64,000 nucleotides of DNA from Tropicimonas_B omnivorans. Lineage in GTDB: Bacteria > Pseudomonadota > Alphaproteobacteria > Rhodobacterales > Rhodobacteraceae. This document shows, piece after piece, positions 34,631-43,455 of the stretch. Position numbers and translations under genes: made by a program. Positions within the stretch are counted from its first letter, which is position 1. Each line of letters begins with the position of its first letter. The notes under the pieces are model-generated. The model was given only the letters and a program-made list of their open reading frames with translations. It did no database searches and was not told the origin of the DNA. The stretch is taken from assembly GCF_031846565.1 (NCBI RefSeq), contig NZ_JAVRHL010000003.1, positions 806,001 to 870,000 on the forward strand, written 5' to 3'.

Positions 34631-35431
34631 ATGTCATCCAAGACCGACCGGCCGATGATCGAGGTCAGGGACCTCCACCGCCATTTCGGCGGCTTTCACG
34701 CCGTCGACGGCGCCTCGCTGTCGATCGACAAGGGCACGATCACCGGTCTGATCGGCCCGAACGGCGCCGGCAAGTCGACCCTCTTCAACGTGATCGCCGG
34801 GGTCCTGCCGCCGACCTCCGGACAGGTCCTGATGGAGGGTGAGGAGATCACCGGCCTCAAGCCGCACGAGCTGTTCGACCGGGGCCTTCTGCGCACCTTC
34901 CAGATCGCCCACGAATTCCACTCGATGACCGTGCGCGAGAACCTGATGATGGTGCCTCCCGGTCAGACCGGAGAGACCCTCTGGAATACGTGGTTCTCCC
35001 GCAAGCAGATCGCCGCCGAAGAGGCCGCGCTCCGCGACAAGGCGGACGAGGTGCTCGATTTCCTGACCATCTCCCACCTCGCCGATGAGCGGGCCGGGAA
35101 CCTCTCCGGCGGCCAGAAGAAGCTTCTGGAACTGGGCCGGACGATGATGGTCGACGCGCGTGTGGTCTTTCTCGACGAGGTCGGCGCCGGGGTGAACCGA
35201 ACGCTTCTGGGCACGATCGGTGACGCCATCGTGCGCCTCAACAAGGAGCGCGGCTACACCTTCTGCCTGATCGAGCACGACATGGATTTCATCGGCCGGC
35301 TGTGCGACCCCGTCATCGTCATGGCCGAGGGGCACGTCCTTGCCGAGGGCAGCGCGGAGGAGGTCATGGCCAACGAGCAGGTGATCGAGGCCTACCTGGG
35401 CACCGGTCTCAAGAACAAGGGGGCGGCATGA
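34631..35431 (+). CDS. ABC transporter ATP-binding protein, LivG type
   Basis: A 266-residue ATPase with Walker A GPNGAGKST near 45-53, signature LSGGQKKLLELGR, Walker B VVFLDEVGAGVN and the LivG-type C-terminus (GHVLAEGSAEEVMANEQV, then IEAYLG). Gly/Ala stand where a Pro is often found after the Walker B Glu (DEVGAGVN instead of DEPAAGLN). The start at 34631 matches the family; a longer frame from 34544 is not supported. Its stop overlaps the next ATPase start by 4 bp. Confidence 0.9.
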   Translation: MSSKTDRPMIEVRDLHRHFGGFHAVDGASLSIDKGTITGLIGPNGAGKSTLFNVIAGVLPPTSGQVLMEGEEITGLKPHELFDRGLLRTFQIAHEFHSMTVRENLMMVPPGQTGETLWNTWFSRKQIAAEEAALRDKADEVLDFLTISHLADERAGNLSGGQKKLLELGRTMMVDARVVFLDEVGAGVNRTLLGTIGDAIVRLNKERGYTFCLIEHDMDFIGRLCDPVIVMAEGHVLAEGSAEEVMANEQVIEAYLGTGLKNKGAA

Positions 35432-36177
35432 GCAGGGCGGCAGAGGCACAGGTCGCCGAGGTGGCGCAGGATCCCGTTCTCATCGGGGAAGGCATGACCG
35501 GCGGCTATGGCCGCGGCGCCGATATCCTGCACGGCTGCACCATCGCCGTGGAGCGCGGAAAGATCGCCGTGATCGTCGGCCCCAACGGCGCCGGAAAGTC
35601 GACCGCGATGAAGGCCGTCTTCGGCATGCTGAACATCCGCGAAGGCTCCGTGCGTCTCGGGGGGAAGGATATCACCGCCCTCTCCCCCCAGGCCCGTGTG
35701 GCACAGGGCATGGCCTTCGTTCCGCAGGTTCGGAACATCTTCCCCTCGCTGTCGGTCGAGGAGAACCTGGACATGGGTGCTTTCCTTCGGCGGGACGATA
35801 TCTCGGAGACCAAGGCCCAGATCTTCGACCTCTTTCCCATCCTCAAGGACAAGCGCCGGCAGGCCGCCGGGGAACTGTCCGGCGGGCAGCGGCAGCAGGT
35901 GGCGGTCGGACGCGCGCTGATGACGCGCCCCGAAGTCCTGATGCTCGACGAGCCCACGGCCGGCGTTTCTCCCATCGTGATGGACGAGCTCTTCGACCGG
36001 ATCATCGAGGTCGCCCGCACCGGCATCTCGATCCTCATGGTCGAGCAGAACGCGCGGCAGGCTCTCGAAATCGCGGATGTGGGCTACGTTCTCGTTCAGG
36101 GCGCCAATGCCCATACCGGGACGGGCGCCGAGTTGCTGTCCGATCCGGTGGTCAGGCGGAGTTTCCTCGGAGGGTAG
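35428..36177 (+). CDS. ABC transporter ATP-binding protein, LivF type
   Basis: A 249-residue ATPase with GPNGAGKSTAMKAVFG, the LivF landmark VPQVRNIFPSLSVEENL, signature LSGGQRQQVAVGRALM, Walker B VLMLDEPTAGVSP and a C-terminal HTGTGAELLSDPVVRRSFLGG. It pairs with the upstream ATPase. Translation is coupled through an ATGA overlap. The small secreted protein genes follow directly, the first only 2 bp after the stop. Confidence 0.9.
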   Translation: MSRAAEAQVAEVAQDPVLIGEGMTGGYGRGADILHGCTIAVERGKIAVIVGPNGAGKSTAMKAVFGMLNIREGSVRLGGKDITALSPQARVAQGMAFVPQVRNIFPSLSVEENLDMGAFLRRDDISETKAQIFDLFPILKDKRRQAAGELSGGQRQQVAVGRALMTRPEVLMLDEPTAGVSPIVMDELFDRIIEVARTGISILMVEQNARQALEIADVGYVLVQGANAHTGTGAELLSDPVVRRSFLGG

Positions 36178-36179
36178 TC

Positions 36180-36554
36180 ATGGTTCGCGCCGCGTTCGTC
36201 TGTGTCCTGTTCGGTTTGGCTACCTCGTCCGGTCCGCTGCACGCGCTCGATCTCGACTGTACCACCATCGGATCCTGCAACGACGACCTGACGTGCCGCG
36301 AATCGGCCGACCCGTTCAGACTGCGGCAGACCGAAGACGGCCACGAGTTCTGGTTTGTCGACACCTCCCGCTTCCCCGCGACGGAAACCGTCAAGGAAGG
36401 CCTGCGCATCTTCACGTCGGATGCCAGGCCCGAAAGCCAGCAGCGCCTCACGATCGCCGAGAATCTCATGGCCAGCTACTCGGTCGTCTATTATGGATAT
36501 GGTCGACTTTATTCGACGCAGACCGCCCTCAACTGCCGGAAGGTGGACCCGTGA
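36180..36554 (+). CDS. Small secreted Cys-containing protein, first of three in the ABC operon
   Basis: A 124-residue protein with a signal peptide (cleavage near GPLHALDLD). The mature chain starts LDCTTIGSCNDDLTCRESADPF, giving three clustered Cys, and ends with a fourth in ALNCRKVDP; two disulfides in the periplasm are likely. It is wedged between the LivF-type and permease genes. I do not recognise a named family. The next gene product has the same Cys arrangement, so the two look like paralogues. Confidence 0.8.
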   Translation: MVRAAFVCVLFGLATSSGPLHALDLDCTTIGSCNDDLTCRESADPFRLRQTEDGHEFWFVDTSRFPATETVKEGLRIFTSDARPESQQRLTIAENLMASYSVVYYGYGRLYSTQTALNCRKVDP

Positions 36555-36904
36555 CCCGTCTTGTTCGTCTTGTTCCAGTTCTGTTTCTGGCGATGGCCGC
36601 CGTCCCCGTCGCGGCGGAGGATATCTCCTGCACGCTGAGCCGCGCCTGCGTGGCCGGCGAGGGCTGCGGACAGCCTGACGCGAGCGGGCTGACCGTTGCG
36701 GGGTGGGACGGCGCCTCCCCCGCGATCCGCGTTGGAGGCGACACCCTGCCCGCCAATGTCTCACGTCAGGGCGGCGCCATCGTGGCCAGTGCCGGCGGCG
36801 CCGAGGCGCGGGTGGAATCGAACGGCATGCTCCTCTTTCGCCGCATCACGACGCGCGATGGAGCGCGCACCGTGACCGATTATACCGGACGCTGCGACCG
36901 CTGA
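36551..36904 (+). CDS. Small secreted Cys-containing protein, second of three in the ABC operon
   Basis: A 117-residue protein starting at a GTG that overlaps the previous stop (GTGA). The signal peptide ends near VPVAAEDI. The mature chain begins ISCTLSRACVAGEGCGQ and ends YTGRCDR, again three Cys near the start and one at the end. The middle is beta-rich with alternating hydrophobic residues, suggesting a small beta-barrel or lipocalin-like fold. It is probably a paralogue of the preceding protein; function is unknown. Confidence 0.78.
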   Translation: MTRLVRLVPVLFLAMAAVPVAAEDISCTLSRACVAGEGCGQPDASGLTVAGWDGASPAIRVGGDTLPANVSRQGGAIVASAGGAEARVESNGMLLFRRITTRDGARTVTDYTGRCDR

Positions 36905-36969
36905 TCGTCGGGCCCGCCCGTCGGCCTCTTCGTTTCCGATCTGTCGTCTGAGGCCCCGTTCGAGGCAGA

Positions 36970-36981
36970 ATTTGCGCAAAT
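36970..36981. promoter_or_regulatory. 12-bp palindrome ATTTGCGCAAAT inside the ABC operon
   Basis: A perfect palindrome in the 219-bp gap before the third small-protein gene, in an A/T-rich patch. It could be an operator for an internal promoter. TGCGCAA recurs at about 37594-37600 before the permease genes. Confidence 0.4.
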
Positions 36982-37123
36982 GATGACCTGTTTCGCAATA
37001 TCCCTGCCCGGCGGGCGGTGCGGAGCACGCTGTTAAGCACATATTGGGACGTTGGCGGCAATACTTCCCCCCATGACATGCCGAGCCGGATGACCCGGCG
37101 GTGCAGCAAGGGGTAGAACGGCC

Positions 37124-37543
37124 ATGATCCTTTCGACTTTCCTCGCCTTTTTCCTGTCTCCCTTCACCATGAGCGAGGGCCTCGAAGCCCGCTGCGTCTT
37201 TCCGGGCACCCATCCCGAGATGGCGCCTGTCATGGTGAGTGTCGAAGCGCCCACCGACCGCTGGAGCCAGTCCCTGACGCCCACGCTCCACATCGCCCTG
37301 CCGGACGGCACCCGCGTGCGCGGCCGCGCGCAGCAACTGGCCGCGACAAAGACCCCGGACATGGTGATCCGCGCGAAAGGCCCCCGGGAGATGCGCCTGA
37401 CGATGTCCCTCTCCGCGTCCGGCCGGGCCCTGCTGCTGCGCCGCTGGGGAGACGAGGCGGCCGAAGAGACGCTGATCGTCGACAATCGCCCGGGCCGCTG
37501 CACCGGCCATGCCCAGCTTCTCGCGGAGATCCTGCGCGGCTGA
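37124..37543 (+). CDS. Small secreted protein, third in the ABC operon
   Basis: A 139-residue protein with a short hydrophobic start (MILSTFLAFFLSPFTMSEG) that may be a signal peptide. It has two Cys (EARCVFPG and PGRCTGH) likely forming one disulfide, between them a beta-rich region. An AAGGGG ribosome site precedes the start. It lies after a 219-bp gap and before the permease genes on the same strand. No family is recognised. It might assist assembly or ligand capture of this transporter, which is inference from position only. Confidence 0.75.
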   Translation: MILSTFLAFFLSPFTMSEGLEARCVFPGTHPEMAPVMVSVEAPTDRWSQSLTPTLHIALPDGTRVRGRAQQLAATKTPDMVIRAKGPREMRLTMSLSASGRALLLRRWGDEAAEETLIVDNRPGRCTGHAQLLAEILRG

Positions 37544-37565
37544 CACGTGATGCATCGCTCCCACA

Positions 37566-37592
37566 CCCGCGCGCCTTGACGTCGCGCGCGGG
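37566..37592 (+). terminator. Hairpin between the third small protein gene and livH-type gene
   Basis: CCCGCGCG (37566-37573) pairs with CGCGCGGG (37585-37592) in the 126-bp gap. There is no T-run; it may be an attenuator or mRNA boundary. Confidence 0.4.
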
Positions 37593-37669
37593 CCTGCGCA
37601 AGAACGCTGAAAGCCGTACATTAAGCGGCGGGACCGGCCAAGACGACGCCGGGGGGACAAGGGAGCGAC

Positions 37670-38677
37670 ATGGATCTCGTGAACGCGCTGGTCGCGCTGA
37701 CCAATTTCGTGCTCATACCGGGCGCGGCCTACGGAGCGCAGCTCGCGCTCGGGGCGCTCGGGGTGACGCTGATCTACGGCATCCTCCGCTTCTCCAACTT
37801 CGCCCACGGGGACACGATGGCGTTCGGCACCATGGTCACCATCGGAGTGACATGGTGGCTTCAGTCCGTTGGCGTTTCGCTCGGCCCCCTGCCGACCGCG
37901 CTTCTGGCCATGCCCGTCGGCATCGTCGCCACGATCCTGCTTCTTCTGGCCACCGACCGCGTCGTCTACCGCTTCTACCGCAAGCAGCGCGCGGCGCCGG
38001 TGATCCTCGTCATCGTCTCCATCGGCGTGATGTTCATCCTCAACGGCGTCGTCCGGATCTTCATCGGCACGGACAATCAGGTCTTCGCCGACGGCGCCCG
38101 CTTCGTGATCTCCGCGCGGGACTTCCGGGAGTCGACCGGCCTCGAGGAAGGGCTGGCGCTGAAGGTGAGCCAAGTCATTACCCTCGTCACCGCCATCGTC
38201 ACCGTCGCCGCGCTCTTCTGGTTCCTGACGAAGACGCGGACCGGCACCTCCATGCGGGCCTATTCGGACAACGAGGACCTCGCGCTTCTCTCCGGCATCT
38301 CGCCCGAGCGTGTCGTCATCATCGCATGGGCCCTCGCCGGCACCCTGGCGACCATCGCCGGCGTCCTTTACGGGCTCGACAAGTCCTTCATGCCGTTCAC
38401 GTATTTCCAGCTGCTTCTGCCGATCTTCGCCGCCGCCATCGTCGGCGGTCTCGGCTCGCCCATCGGTGCCATCGCCGGGGGCTTCGTCATCGCGTTCTCG
38501 GAAGTCACGCTGACCTATGCCTGGCTTAAGGTGCAGGGGTATCTCCTGCCCTCGTGGCAGCCGGACGGCCTTCTCCAGCTGCTCGCGACCGAGTACAAGT
38601 TCGCGGTCAGCTTCGCGATCCTCGTCACTGTTCTGATCTTTCGGCCGACGGGCCTTTTCCGGGGGAAATCGGCATGA
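37670..38677 (+). CDS. Branched-chain amino acid-type ABC permease, LivH type
   Basis: A 335-residue permease with about eight TMs. Landmarks are YGAQLALGALGVTLIYGILRFSNFAHG near residue 25, RTGTSMRAYSDNEDLALLSGIS (the ATPase-contact loop) and IFAAAIVGGLGSPIGAIAGG near the C-terminus. It forms the channel with the following LivM-type protein. GGGAG precedes the start. The stop overlaps the next start by 4 bp. Confidence 0.92.
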   Translation: MDLVNALVALTNFVLIPGAAYGAQLALGALGVTLIYGILRFSNFAHGDTMAFGTMVTIGVTWWLQSVGVSLGPLPTALLAMPVGIVATILLLLATDRVVYRFYRKQRAAPVILVIVSIGVMFILNGVVRIFIGTDNQVFADGARFVISARDFRESTGLEEGLALKVSQVITLVTAIVTVAALFWFLTKTRTGTSMRAYSDNEDLALLSGISPERVVIIAWALAGTLATIAGVLYGLDKSFMPFTYFQLLLPIFAAAIVGGLGSPIGAIAGGFVIAFSEVTLTYAWLKVQGYLLPSWQPDGLLQLLATEYKFAVSFAILVTVLIFRPTGLFRGKSA

Positions 38678-39960
38678 GAGCGGGTCTTCTCTTCGCGCTG
38701 GTCGCGCTGCTCTACATCGCCACCGGATTCCTGCAGAGCTGGTCCCTGGCGCTCACGATCTTCAACATGGGCCTCGTCTCGGCGATCATGGCGCTCGGGG
38801 TGAACATCCAGTGGGGCTATGCCGGCCTCTTCAACGTGGGCGTCATGGGGTTCGTCGCTCTGGGCGGGCTTGGCGCCGTGCTCGTCGGCATGCCGCCCGT
38901 TCCGGATGCGTGGAGCGCCGGGGGCGTGCGCATCCTCGCCGCTTTGGCCGTCGGTGCGGCCGTCCTCGTCGCGGCGGTCCTTGCATGGACGCGGATGAAA
39001 CGAGGATGGGGCCGCACGCTCGCCACGCTCGCGATCCTCGTCGTGGGCTTCTACGTCTACCGCATGGTCTTCGATCCCGCGCGGGACGCGATCGAGGCGA
39101 TCAATCCGGCGGCCACCGGCTATCTCGGCGGCCTCGGCCTGCCGATCCTCCTGGCCTGGCCCGTGGGCGCGCTGATCGCCGCCGGGGCGGCCTGGCTCAT
39201 CGGCAAGACGGCCCTTGGCCTGCGGTCGGACTACCTCGCCATCGCGACGCTCGGCATCGCCGAGATCATCATCGCGATCCTGAAGAACGAGGACTGGCTC
39301 AGCCGCGGCGTGAAGAACGTGTCCGGCCTGCCCCGTCCGGTTCCCTTCGAGGTGGATCTGCAGCAGGACCCGGACTTCCTCGCCCGCATCGGCTCGCTCG
39401 ATCCCGTCACGGCCTCGTCCATCGCGGTCAAACTTGCCTATACCGCGCTCTTCCTCGTCGTGCTCGCGCTCGTGCTGTGGCTGTCGCAGGCTGCGCTCGC
39501 CTCCCCCTGGGGCCGCATGATGCGCGCGATCCGGGACAACGAGACCGCCGCCGAAGCAATGGGCAAGAACGTCGTGCGCCGGCATCTGCAGGTCTTCGTC
39601 ATCGGCTCGGCGATCTGCGGTCTCGCGGGCGCCATGATGACGACGCTCGACGGCCAGCTCACCCCGGGCACCTACCAGCCGCTGCGCTACACCTTCCTGA
39701 TCTGGGTTATGGTGATCGTCGGCGGGTCCGGAAACAACTGGGGCGCGGTCCTCGGCGGCTTCCTCGTCTGGTGGCTCTGGACGCAGGTCGAGCCGATGGG
39801 CGCTTTCATGATGTCCCTGCTGACCTCCCCCCTGCCCGAGACCTCGCCGCTCCGGATGCACCTGATGGACAGCGTGCAGTACACGCGGGTGCTCCTGATG
39901 GGGGTGGTTCTGCTTCTGGTTCTGCGGTTCAGTCCGCGCGGCCTCGTCCCCGAAAAATAG
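38674..39960 (+). CDS. Branched-chain amino acid-type ABC permease, LivM type
   Basis: A 428-residue permease. It has LGVNIQWGYAGLFNVGVMGF, the ALGLRSDYLAIATLGIAEI region, PWGRMMRAIRDNETAAEAMGKNV as the coupling loop, and C-terminal RFSPRGLVPEK, as in LivM. It is longer than the enteric protein's core and carries an extra loop between TMs 3 and 5 (residues about 95-150). It is the last gene of the operon; a hairpin follows at 39966-39984. Confidence 0.92.
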   Translation: MRAGLLFALVALLYIATGFLQSWSLALTIFNMGLVSAIMALGVNIQWGYAGLFNVGVMGFVALGGLGAVLVGMPPVPDAWSAGGVRILAALAVGAAVLVAAVLAWTRMKRGWGRTLATLAILVVGFYVYRMVFDPARDAIEAINPAATGYLGGLGLPILLAWPVGALIAAGAAWLIGKTALGLRSDYLAIATLGIAEIIIAILKNEDWLSRGVKNVSGLPRPVPFEVDLQQDPDFLARIGSLDPVTASSIAVKLAYTALFLVVLALVLWLSQAALASPWGRMMRAIRDNETAAEAMGKNVVRRHLQVFVIGSAICGLAGAMMTTLDGQLTPGTYQPLRYTFLIWVMVIVGGSGNNWGAVLGGFLVWWLWTQVEPMGAFMMSLLTSPLPETSPLRMHLMDSVQYTRVLLMGVVLLLVLRFSPRGLVPEK

Positions 39961-39965
39961 CGGTC

Positions 39966-39984
39966 GGGGCGCTTCTGGCGCCCC
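39966..39984. terminator. Shared hairpin between livM-type gene and carboxypeptidase gene
   Basis: A perfect 7-bp stem (ggggcgc / gcgcccc) with the loop ttctg lies in the 29-bp gap between two convergent stops. T-rich sequence (ctattttt) follows only on the minus strand. Confidence 0.55.
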
Positions 39985-39989
39985 AACGC

Positions 39990-41459
39990 TCAGAACCCGT
40001 AGAGCGCGCCGAACTTCTCTTCGAGATAGGCAAGGAGCGGCTCCTCGCTGACAGGTGCGCCCGTCGCGCGCTCGATCAGGTCCCGCGGCGCGTGGAGCCC
40101 GCCATGGCGCCGCACCTTTTCCGCCAACCAGTCCGTCGCCGGAGCCGCACTGCCAGCGGCAAGCGCCGAATCGAGTTCCGGCAGATCACGACGCATCGCC
40201 GCGTGAAGGCATCCGGCATAGACGTTGCCGAGCGTGTAGGTCGGGAAATAGCCGAAGAGCCCGAGGGACCAGTGCACGTCCTGCAGGACGCCCTGCGCAT
40301 CCGAACGCACGTCCAGACCGAAATCGCGGGCGAAGCGGGTATTCCACGCCTCCGGCAGATCGGCGACGGCGAGCCGCCCGGCGATCAGTTCCCGCTCCAG
40401 GTCGAAGCGCATCAGGATATGGAGGTTGTAGTGAACCTCGTCCGCCTCGGTCCGGATATGCCCCGGCGCCACGCGGTTCGCGGCGGCGTAGAACGCCCGG
40501 GCATCTGCAAGCCCGCCGGTGCCGGTCAGGCCCTCCAGACGTCCGAAAAGCCAGGACGTGAAGGCCGCCGAGCGACCGAGCTGGTTCTCGAAAAGCCGGC
40601 TCTGGCTTTCGTGGACGCCCATGGAGGCGCCGCCGCCGATCGGGGTCAGAAGATAGGCGGGATCGACCTGTTGCTCATAGGCGGCGTGGCCGACCTCGTG
40701 GATCGTCGAGTAGATCGACTCGAGCGGTGCATCCGGACTGATCCGGGTGGTGATCCGGACGTCCAGACCGGACCCTGAGCTGAACGGATGCACGGACCGG
40801 TCGATCCGCCCGCGTGTCATGTCGTAACCGAAGCCCGTCGCAACTTCGGCGGTTAGCTTCATCTGGACGTCTTCAGGTATCTCGGACGCCATCACCGGCG
40901 CCTGCCGCTCCGATCGCACGATCCTGTCCCTCAGCGCAACGAGCCGCGGTCGCAGCGCGCCGAACATCTCGTCCAGCTGCCCTGCCGTCGCGCCCGGCTC
41001 GTAGAGATCGAGCAGCGCGTCGTAAGGATCGCCACCATCGGCGAGCGCCTCGGCCTCCTGCCGGCGCAGGGCCACGACCTTCTGAAGAGTTGGCGCGAAA
41101 GCGTTGAAATTGCTGGCCTCCCGCGCTTCCGCCCAGATGCCCTGGGAGAGCGACGTGACGCGCGCCAGTTCGGCGGAGAGCGCCGCGGGAACTCTCGTCG
41201 CGTGATTCAGGTCGCGCCGGATCTGCCTGATCTGCGCCTCCTGAACATCACCCTCGGGGACCGCGTCAGCAAGCCAGTCCGCCAGTCGGGGATCGCTGCG
41301 ACGGGCGTGAAGCACGGACTCCATCGCTGCCATCTCCTCCGCGCGCTGCGCCGCGGCGCCACGCGGCATCATGGTTTCCTGGTCCCATCCCAGTCGTCCC
41401 TGCACCTCGGAGAGCGCACGGGTCTCCCGGACGAACGCCATCATCGCGTCATAGCTCAT
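39990..41459 (-). CDS. Carboxypeptidase, M32 family
   Basis: A 489-residue cytoplasmic metallocarboxypeptidase related to Taq carboxypeptidase. Zinc motif HEVGH is at 254-258, with the second family motif HESQSR downstream and PIGGGASMGVHESQSRLFENQ as a landmark. Also conserved are GWDQETMMPRGA near the start and HYNLHILMRFDLE. The ATG at 41459 overlaps the ctaA stop by 4 bp, so the two genes are probably co-transcribed although unrelated in function. Confidence 0.93.
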   Translation of the reverse strand: MSYDAMMAFVRETRALSEVQGRLGWDQETMMPRGAAAQRAEEMAAMESVLHARRSDPRLADWLADAVPEGDVQEAQIRQIRRDLNHATRVPAALSAELARVTSLSQGIWAEAREASNFNAFAPTLQKVVALRRQEAEALADGGDPYDALLDLYEPGATAGQLDEMFGALRPRLVALRDRIVRSERQAPVMASEIPEDVQMKLTAEVATGFGYDMTRGRIDRSVHPFSSGSGLDVRITTRISPDAPLESIYSTIHEVGHAAYEQQVDPAYLLTPIGGGASMGVHESQSRLFENQLGRSAAFTSWLFGRLEGLTGTGGLADARAFYAAANRVAPGHIRTEADEVHYNLHILMRFDLERELIAGRLAVADLPEAWNTRFARDFGLDVRSDAQGVLQDVHWSLGLFGYFPTYTLGNVYAGCLHAAMRRDLPELDSALAAGSAAPATDWLAEKVRRHGGLHAPRDLIERATGAPVSEEPLLAYLEEKFGALYGF

Positions 41460-42604
41460 GCCGGTGCGCCCCGGAGCGAGGTCACCGCCGGATAGCCCGC
41501 GAGGAACCTCAGCCGCAGGATCGAGACGAAGAAGGCGACCGCGCAAAGCTGGTGCAGGATCGCCAGCTGCCACGGTGCGCCGTAGATCACGGTCAGAATG
41601 CCGAGGAGGACCTGCACCGCCATGACGCCGGCCATCAACGCTCCGGCTCCACGGGTCCTTGGGTGCGGCGACCTTCGGGCGCGGAGCCAGACCACCACGG
41701 CGAAGGCGGCGACGAGATAGCCTACCATGCGATGAATGAACTGCACGAGGCCCGGATTCTCGAGGAAATTCCGCCAGACCGGTTCGAGATCGAAGGGATA
41801 GGGCGGGAGGAACCCACCGGCCATCAGCGGCCAGTCGGTATAGGTCCGCCCCGCATCGATTCCCGCCACGAGGGCGCCGATCAGGATCTGGACGAAAGCG
41901 AGGTGCATCAGGCCGGTGGACATGCCCCAAAGCTTGCGTTCGCGCGCCCGGCGCGCCTGCAACAGGTCCGTCCTCCGCCGCCCGAGCCGGAGGACGAACC
42001 AGGCGATCGTGCCGAGGATGCCGAAAGCGAGGCCGAGATGGACCGCCAGCCGGTAGGACGCGACGCTGAGCGCCTCACCGCCAAGCCCGGAGGACACCAT
42101 CCACCAGCCGATGGCGCCCTGAAGACCGCCGAGTGCGCCGATGCCGATGAGGCGTCCGGTCCAGCCCGGGGGAATGTTCCGCGTCAGAAGGAAGCCGAAG
42201 AATCCGAGCGCCCAGACGAGACCGATCACCCGCCCGAGCTGCCGGTGACCCCACTCCCACCAGTAGATCGTCTGGAACTCGGAGAGGGTCATCCCCTCAT
42301 TCATCAGCTCGTATTGCGGGATTTGCTGGTAGAGCTCGAACTCTGCCTCCCAATCCTCGGTATTCATGGGAGGAATCGCGCCCGTGACCGGCTTCCATTC
42401 GGTGATCGAAAGCCCTGAATCCGTCAGCCTGGTCATTCCGCCGATGGTGATCATCAGCGTCACGAGCAGGAAGAGCAGGAGCAGCCAGATCCGGATCCCG
42501 CGCGGCGCGCCCGGTCGGGCGCGGTCGATGAGCGAGCCGGGCGCGGTCGCCGCACCCTCGTCCTTCCGATTGACTTCTTCGAAGATGCTACGCTTCACAG
42601 CCAT
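41456..42604 (-). CDS. ctaA: Heme A synthase
   Basis: A 382-residue, eight-TM enzyme of the COX15/CtaA family, oxidising the methyl group of heme O to make heme A for aa3-type cytochrome oxidase. Features are MTRLTDSGLSITEWKPVTGAIPPM, YWWEWGHRQLGR, QGAIGWWMVSSGL, and the C-terminal repeat with VQFIHRMVGYL and AILHQLCAVAF; the His in WGHR, AVHLGL, FIHR and LHQ are heme ligands. The start at 42604 drops a 19-residue extension found with the upstream ATG. Confidence 0.94.
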   Translation of the reverse strand: MAVKRSIFEEVNRKDEGAATAPGSLIDRARPGAPRGIRIWLLLLFLLVTLMITIGGMTRLTDSGLSITEWKPVTGAIPPMNTEDWEAEFELYQQIPQYELMNEGMTLSEFQTIYWWEWGHRQLGRVIGLVWALGFFGFLLTRNIPPGWTGRLIGIGALGGLQGAIGWWMVSSGLGGEALSVASYRLAVHLGLAFGILGTIAWFVLRLGRRRTDLLQARRARERKLWGMSTGLMHLAFVQILIGALVAGIDAGRTYTDWPLMAGGFLPPYPFDLEPVWRNFLENPGLVQFIHRMVGYLVAAFAVVVWLRARRSPHPRTRGAGALMAGVMAVQVLLGILTVIYGAPWQLAILHQLCAVAFFVSILRLRFLAGYPAVTSLRGAPA

Positions 42605-42635
42605 GCCGGCCCCCCGCTTCTCGTCCGCCCAAGAG

Positions 42636-43385
42636 CTATTCCGCGCCGCCATCTTCATCAATGCCGCGCCGCCGGGCCAGTTGACGCAGCATCCCGTGGA
42701 ACAGCTGCACGTCGCCCTTGGTCAATGCCAGGCGCGAGAGCATGTTGCGCAGGTTCATCTTCATATGCGGCGCCTTGGCCGGCGGAAAGAAGAAGCCGGC
42801 CTGATCCAGCTTCTCCTCGAAATGATCGCCGAGCCGCTCGACATCAGCTCCTTCGGCACGCTCCGGAGTGTCTACCGCAGGCGTCTCGCCGGTTTGCCGC
42901 CGCCATTCGTAGGCCATGAGCAGCACGCATTGAGCAAGGTTCAGCGAGAAGAACTCGGGGTTCACCGGCACGGTCACGATATGGCTTGCGCGCGAGACAT
43001 CCGCATTCTCGAGGCCCGCCCGTTCGGGGCCGAAGAGGAAGGCGACCTTGGCCCCCTCGCCCGTCAGGCGCCGCGCCTCGGTCATCGCGGCCTCGGGTGT
43101 CAGGACCGGTTTGGACAGCTCCCGTCCCCGCGCGGTCGTCGCGAAGACATGGGTTCGGTCCGCGATGGCGCCGGGAAGATCGTCGTAAAGGCCGGCCTCG
43201 TCGAGCAGACGGCCAGCGCCCGAGGCGAGCGCCACGGCACGCGAGTTGGGCCAGCCGTCCCTGGGATCGACAAGGCGCATGCGGTCGAGCCCGAAGTTCC
43301 ACATCGCCCGCGCGGCACCGCCGATATTCTCGCCCATCTGCGGGCGGACGAGGACGAAGATGGGCTGTGACGGCGTGTCGGTCAT
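42636..43385 (-). CDS. tRNA/rRNA 2'-O-methyltransferase, TrmJ family
   Basis: A 249-residue SPOUT-family methylase that uses S-adenosylmethionine. It shows the N-terminal RPQMGENIGGAARAMWNFGL, motif 2 VAFLFGPERAGLENADV and motif 3 VPVNPEFFSLNLAQCV, the pattern of TrmJ (2'-O-methylation of position 32 in tRNA). The C-terminal region after residue 170 is helical. It lies 31 bp upstream of ctaA on the same strand. Confidence 0.9.
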   Translation of the reverse strand: MTDTPSQPIFVLVRPQMGENIGGAARAMWNFGLDRMRLVDPRDGWPNSRAVALASGAGRLLDEAGLYDDLPGAIADRTHVFATTARGRELSKPVLTPEAAMTEARRLTGEGAKVAFLFGPERAGLENADVSRASHIVTVPVNPEFFSLNLAQCVLLMAYEWRRQTGETPAVDTPERAEGADVERLGDHFEEKLDQAGFFFPPAKAPHMKMNLRNMLSRLALTKGDVQLFHGMLRQLARRRGIDEDGGAE

Positions 43386-43455
43386 GACGGGGCTCCGGCG
43401 GGCAAGGCGCGGGAGGGATAGGCCGCAGACGTCCGGCCGGCAAGCCCGTGCTCCG

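Noticed and set aside
32605..34641. 678-codon minus-strand frame opposite the liv-type binding protein
   Set aside because: The binding protein gene has a signal peptide, ribosome site and family motifs; this frame is a shadow.
38811..40778. 655-codon plus-strand frame overlapping the LivM-type permease and the M32 peptidase
   Set aside because: It crosses convergent genes and a hairpin, with no domain.
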